Positions 61,646 to 64,000 of a stretch of 64,000 nucleotides of DNA are shown here, one piece after another. The notes below the pieces were generated by a model. It was not told the DNA's origin, ran no database searches, and saw only the letters and a program-made list of their open reading frames with translations. Each line of letters begins with the position of its first letter. Position 1 is the first letter of the stretch. Made by a program: the position numbers and the translations under genes. Origin of the DNA: Eubacteriaceae bacterium (GTDB taxonomy: Bacteria; Bacillota; Clostridia; Lachnospirales; Lachnospiraceae); NCBI GenBank assembly GCA_910574895.1, contig CAJTDQ010000001.1, positions 310,001-374,000 of the forward strand, read 5' to 3'.

Positions 61646-62644
61646 TTAGATATTATTTTCAATACCAATATGTGTATAAGCGAGGTCTGTAACAATTCTT
61701 CCCCGTGGTGTCCTCTGTATGAAACCATTCTGAATCAAATAAGGTTCATACACATCTTCCAAAGTACCCGAATCCTCGCCTAACGCTGCAGCCAGCGTGT
61801 CCAGACCCACCGGTCCTCCTGAAAACTTATAAATAATTGTTTCGAGAATGCTTCTATCACCTTTGTCTAATCCTAATTTGTCCACTTCCAGCATATCTAA
61901 TGCCTTATTTGCCACGTCATATGTAATGATACCGTCGTACTTTACCTGTGCGAAATCACGCACCCTCTTTAACAGTCTGTTTGCAAGTCTAGGCGTTCCT
62001 CTAGAGCGCCTTGCCATCTCAACCGCTCCATTTTCTTCAATCTCTACTTCCAGTAATGAAGCTGAACGGGTTATGATTTGCTTCAATTCATCTACCGAAT
62101 AAAATTCCAACTTATTTATTACTCCAAAACGGTCTCTTAACGGAGCTGTTAGAAGCCCTGCTCTGGTTGTCGCTCCAACCAAAGTGAATTTCGGCAGGTC
62201 TAATCTGATAGAGCGGGCTCCCTGCCCTTTTCCTATCATAATATCAATAGAGTAATCCTCCATTGCAGGATAAAGTACCTCTTCTACCTGCCTGTTCAAT
62301 CTATGTATTTCATCAATAAATAAAATATCATTTTCTGAAAGATTATTCAGTATTGCTGCCATCTCTCCCGGTTTTTCTATTGCCGGTCCCGATGTAACTT
62401 TTATATTGACTCCCATTTCATTTGCAATAATAGATGCCAACGTTGTCTTTCCCAGTCCCGGAGGTCCATAAAAAAGTACATGATCTAATGGTTCATTTCG
62501 AGACTTTGCTGCCTCAATAAATATCTTCAGATTTGTTTTCGCTTTTTTCTGTCCTACATACTGTTCTAAATTTTCAGGACGCAGGCCTTTTTCAATCACA
62601 ACATCTTCTGATGCCATTTCGGTTTGAATAATTCTCTTGCTCAT
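61646..62644 (-). CDS. ruvB: Holliday junction branch-migration ATPase RuvB
   Basis: This 332-residue AAA+ motor has Walker A in [17 protein letters not shown] in Walker B, sensor 1 in [10 protein letters not shown] and sensor 2 [11 protein letters not shown]. The C-terminal winged helix has [15 protein letters not shown] and IQRTPRGR. With RuvA it drives branch migration. It follows ruvA by 50 bases. AGAGGAA precedes the ATG. Confidence 0.97.
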   Translation of the reverse strand: MSKRIIQTEMASEDVVIEKGLRPENLEQYVGQKKAKTNLKIFIEAAKSRNEPLDHVLFYGPPGLGKTTLASIIANEMGVNIKVTSGPAIEKPGEMAAILNNLSENDILFIDEIHRLNRQVEEVLYPAMEDYSIDIMIGKGQGARSIRLDLPKFTLVGATTRAGLLTAPLRDRFGVINKLEFYSVDELKQIITRSASLLEVEIEENGAVEMARRSRGTPRLANRLLKRVRDFAQVKYDGIITYDVANKALDMLEVDKLGLDKGDRSILETIIYKFSGGPVGLDTLAAALGEDSGTLEDVYEPYLIQNGFIQRTPRGRIVTDLAYTHIGIENNI

Positions 62645-62694
62645 ATTGTTCCTCTATTTTTATAACTCTTTCTATTATTGTCATCTCATAATGG

Positions 62695-63285
62695 CTACAT
62701 AATGTTTTTTAAAGCAGCTTTCAATACCTTTTCCACATCCGTTTTCTCGGAAATATCCACTTTCTTTACTGCATTAAATGCATCTGTTCTGGAATATCCA
62801 AGAGCCAGTAACGCTTCAATAACATCAGACTGCACTGTGGAATCTCTGACATCTGTGTCTGTCCCCTGAGTAGAAATCATGTCCTGAATATCAATCTTGT
62901 CTTTTAGTTCAATAATAATACGCTGCGCTGTCTTTGCACCGATTCCCTGTGCTTTTGAGATAGCCTTTGCATCTCCTGAAATAATCGCCATCTGTAACAA
63001 ATCACCAGGACATGCAGAAATAATCGCTAACCCTCCCTTCGGGCCAACACCACTGACACCAATAAGTTTCTTAAATAACTCTAATTCATCCTTTGACAGG
63101 AAACCGTATAACTGCATCGCATCTTCTCTGACACTAAAATATGTATATATCTTTAACTTTTCGCCCACACCAATCATTTCCAATGATGCATTCGGCATAA
63201 AAATATTATATCCTGTCTCATTGTGTTCCAATACAACTCTGTCGCTTTCAATGGAATCGACCACACCAATAATATACGAAATCAT
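62695..63285 (-). CDS. ruvA: Holliday junction DNA helicase subunit RuvA
   Basis: This 196-residue protein has the RuvA OB domain, two HhH motifs (KKLIGVSGVGPKGGLAIIS and KAQGIGAKTAQRIIIELKDK) and a C-terminal domain III that contacts RuvB (EALLALGYSRTDA). The ATG overlaps the stop of the preceding gene by four bases, with GGGAG upstream. Confidence 0.96.
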   Translation of the reverse strand: MISYIIGVVDSIESDRVVLEHNETGYNIFMPNASLEMIGVGEKLKIYTYFSVREDAMQLYGFLSKDELELFKKLIGVSGVGPKGGLAIISACPGDLLQMAIISGDAKAISKAQGIGAKTAQRIIIELKDKIDIQDMISTQGTDTDVRDSTVQSDVIEALLALGYSRTDAFNAVKKVDISEKTDVEKVLKAALKNIM

Positions 63286-63791
63286 TTTATATCACTCCCA
63301 ATTTCTTTAAAAATATACTTATGCACTCTATTGTAAACAAATAAAGCTAATATTCCAATTAACATTCCTGTAATCATTCCCGAGAAAATCAATACTGGAA
63401 CATAAGCAAATACACTATATGTCTCCACTACCATACCCGCAACAATTATCTGACCTATATTATGGAATACACCTCCCAATATTGCTACGGTAACCATTGA
63501 CAATTTTATTTTTTTCGCTCCAATCATAATGATATAACTAAATCCTGCTCCGGCCAGACTGTATACAATGGCAAACATATTGCCAAACATAAAACCGACC
63601 AGCAATATCCGTACGATGTTAATAATCACAGCTTCCCTGTTACCTAATAAGTATAAAGCCAGCATAATAGAAAAATTTGCAAGACCTAATTTTACTCCCG
63701 GAATACCAATGACCGGAATAAACGTTTCAATATAACTTAGTATGACAGCAAACGCTGTAAATAATACTGTAACGGCTATTTTCTTACTCAT
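63282..63791 (-). CDS. Gx transporter family membrane protein (Hpre_diP_synt_I)
   Basis: This 169-residue protein has about five membrane helices and belongs to the family once annotated as heptaprenyl diphosphate synthase component I. Family members resemble ECF-type substrate-binding membrane proteins (VKLGLANFSIMLALYLLGN, GGVFHNIGQIIVAG) and are now often called Gx transporters. It overlaps the NusG-II gene by 8 bases and ruvA by 4, so it is in one operon with both. The substrate is unknown. Confidence 0.85.
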   Translation of the reverse strand: MSKKIAVTVLFTAFAVILSYIETFIPVIGIPGVKLGLANFSIMLALYLLGNREAVIINIVRILLVGFMFGNMFAIVYSLAGAGFSYIIMIGAKKIKLSMVTVAILGGVFHNIGQIIVAGMVVETYSVFAYVPVLIFSGMITGMLIGILALFVYNRVHKYIFKEIGSDIK

Positions 63792-64000
63792 CGCTTTCCC
63801 TCTCTTCTGCTGATATTTTCACAACCACTTTATGAGGCAGACAAATAATACTTTCGCCACTTTTAGAGATTTTCCCCTGCTTCACGCATAATTTATCGGG
63901 ACAATCCGCTTTGTCCATATAAACTGTTCCCTGCTTTATAATAATACGATTAAAATTATTGTCTATTTTAATATCATATGCTCCATTTTTATTTAATGGA
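63784..64000 (-). CDS. NusG domain II-containing protein (N-terminal part outside window)
   Basis: The frame is open from the window edge to the TAA at 63784-63786, giving the last 71 or so residues. NGAYDIKIDNN, GTVYMDKADCPDKLCVKQG and GESIICLPHKVVVKI match the stand-alone NusG-II family, secreted or membrane-anchored small proteins that commonly precede a Gx transporter gene and flavin-related genes. Two or three Cys residues (CPDKLC, IICLPH) may form disulfides or bind a cofactor. The overlap with the next start indicates coupling. Confidence 0.85.
   Translation of the reverse strand, partial: PLNKNGAYDIKIDNNFNRIIIKQGTVYMDKADCPDKLCVKQGKISKSGESIICLPHKVVVKISAEERESDE

Overview
The window is AT-rich chromosomal DNA of a Gram-positive, low-G+C anaerobe, most likely a member of the Lachnospiraceae (Clostridia). 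I cannot name the genus from sequence alone. The evidence is the gene content and order: YggS-SepF-YlmH with LspA and an RluD-type synthase, LexA with a YneA-like LysM protein, L21-Prp-L27-Obg, a radical-SAM/DUF2344/RNase G trio, RuvAB-ZapA, DUF4317, QueH, consensus sigma-A promoters and strong AGGAGG ribosome binding sites. No phage, insertion sequence, integrative element or CRISPR array is visible.

Layout. Bases 1-8.5 kb are mostly on the plus strand: the end of an adaptor-like protein, yggS, sepF, ylmH, aroB, lspA, an RluD-type synthase, a terminator, a TtcA-like PP-loop enzyme, a XerC/D-like recombinase, and a divergent yneA-like/lexA pair with three SOS boxes between them. From 8.6 kb to the end nearly everything is on the minus strand; only a PHP-domain gene and a tRNA-Leu are on the plus strand. 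Read in transcription order (right to left), this part holds: a NusG-II protein and a Gx transporter; ruvA and ruvB; a secreted surface protein; zapA; a U32 protein; ftsW and a class B PBP; NUDIX; queH; a zinc-ribbon membrane protein; a secreted papain-like peptidase with an Ig-like partner; tRNA-Leu; copA; an anti-sigma-like protein with polA and coaE; marR with a heterodimeric ABC exporter; an M23 protein; ridA, a cupin protein, two pseudouridine synthases and recU; hisZ-hisG-hisD-hisB-hisIE; the PHP gene; radical SAM, DUF2344 and RNase G; a solute-binding lipoprotein with a YesM/YesN two-component system; SanA-like and DUF4317; rplU-prp-rpmA; obg-yhbY-nadD/yqeK-rsfS with a GH13 enzyme and a His-rich COG0523 GTPase; and a large secreted protein with a zinc-peptidase motif and discoidin-like domains.

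Most of the window is housekeeping: ribosome assembly, DNA replication and repair, envelope growth and histidine synthesis. The accessory genes sit between conserved clusters: the discoidin/BSP peptidase, the solute-binding protein plus YesMN, the papain-like/Ig-like pair, and the fn3-tailed surface protein. No single obviously new defence or mobile system is present. The most notable points are: a three-part HisA/F-like-HisI-HisE fusion whose barrel lacks the catalytic Asp; a NadD-YqeK fusion; a permease-less SBP-YesM-YesN operon inside a ribosomal cluster; a 68-nt ftsW/pbp overlap containing a 27-nt duplication read in both frames; a 32-bp perfect palindrome directly after tRNA-Leu; and a near-perfect MarR operator over its own promoter.

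No gene-free stretch exceeds about 300 bases. Start codons were chosen by ribosome binding site; where the longest open frame began further upstream, the shorter start is given and explained.
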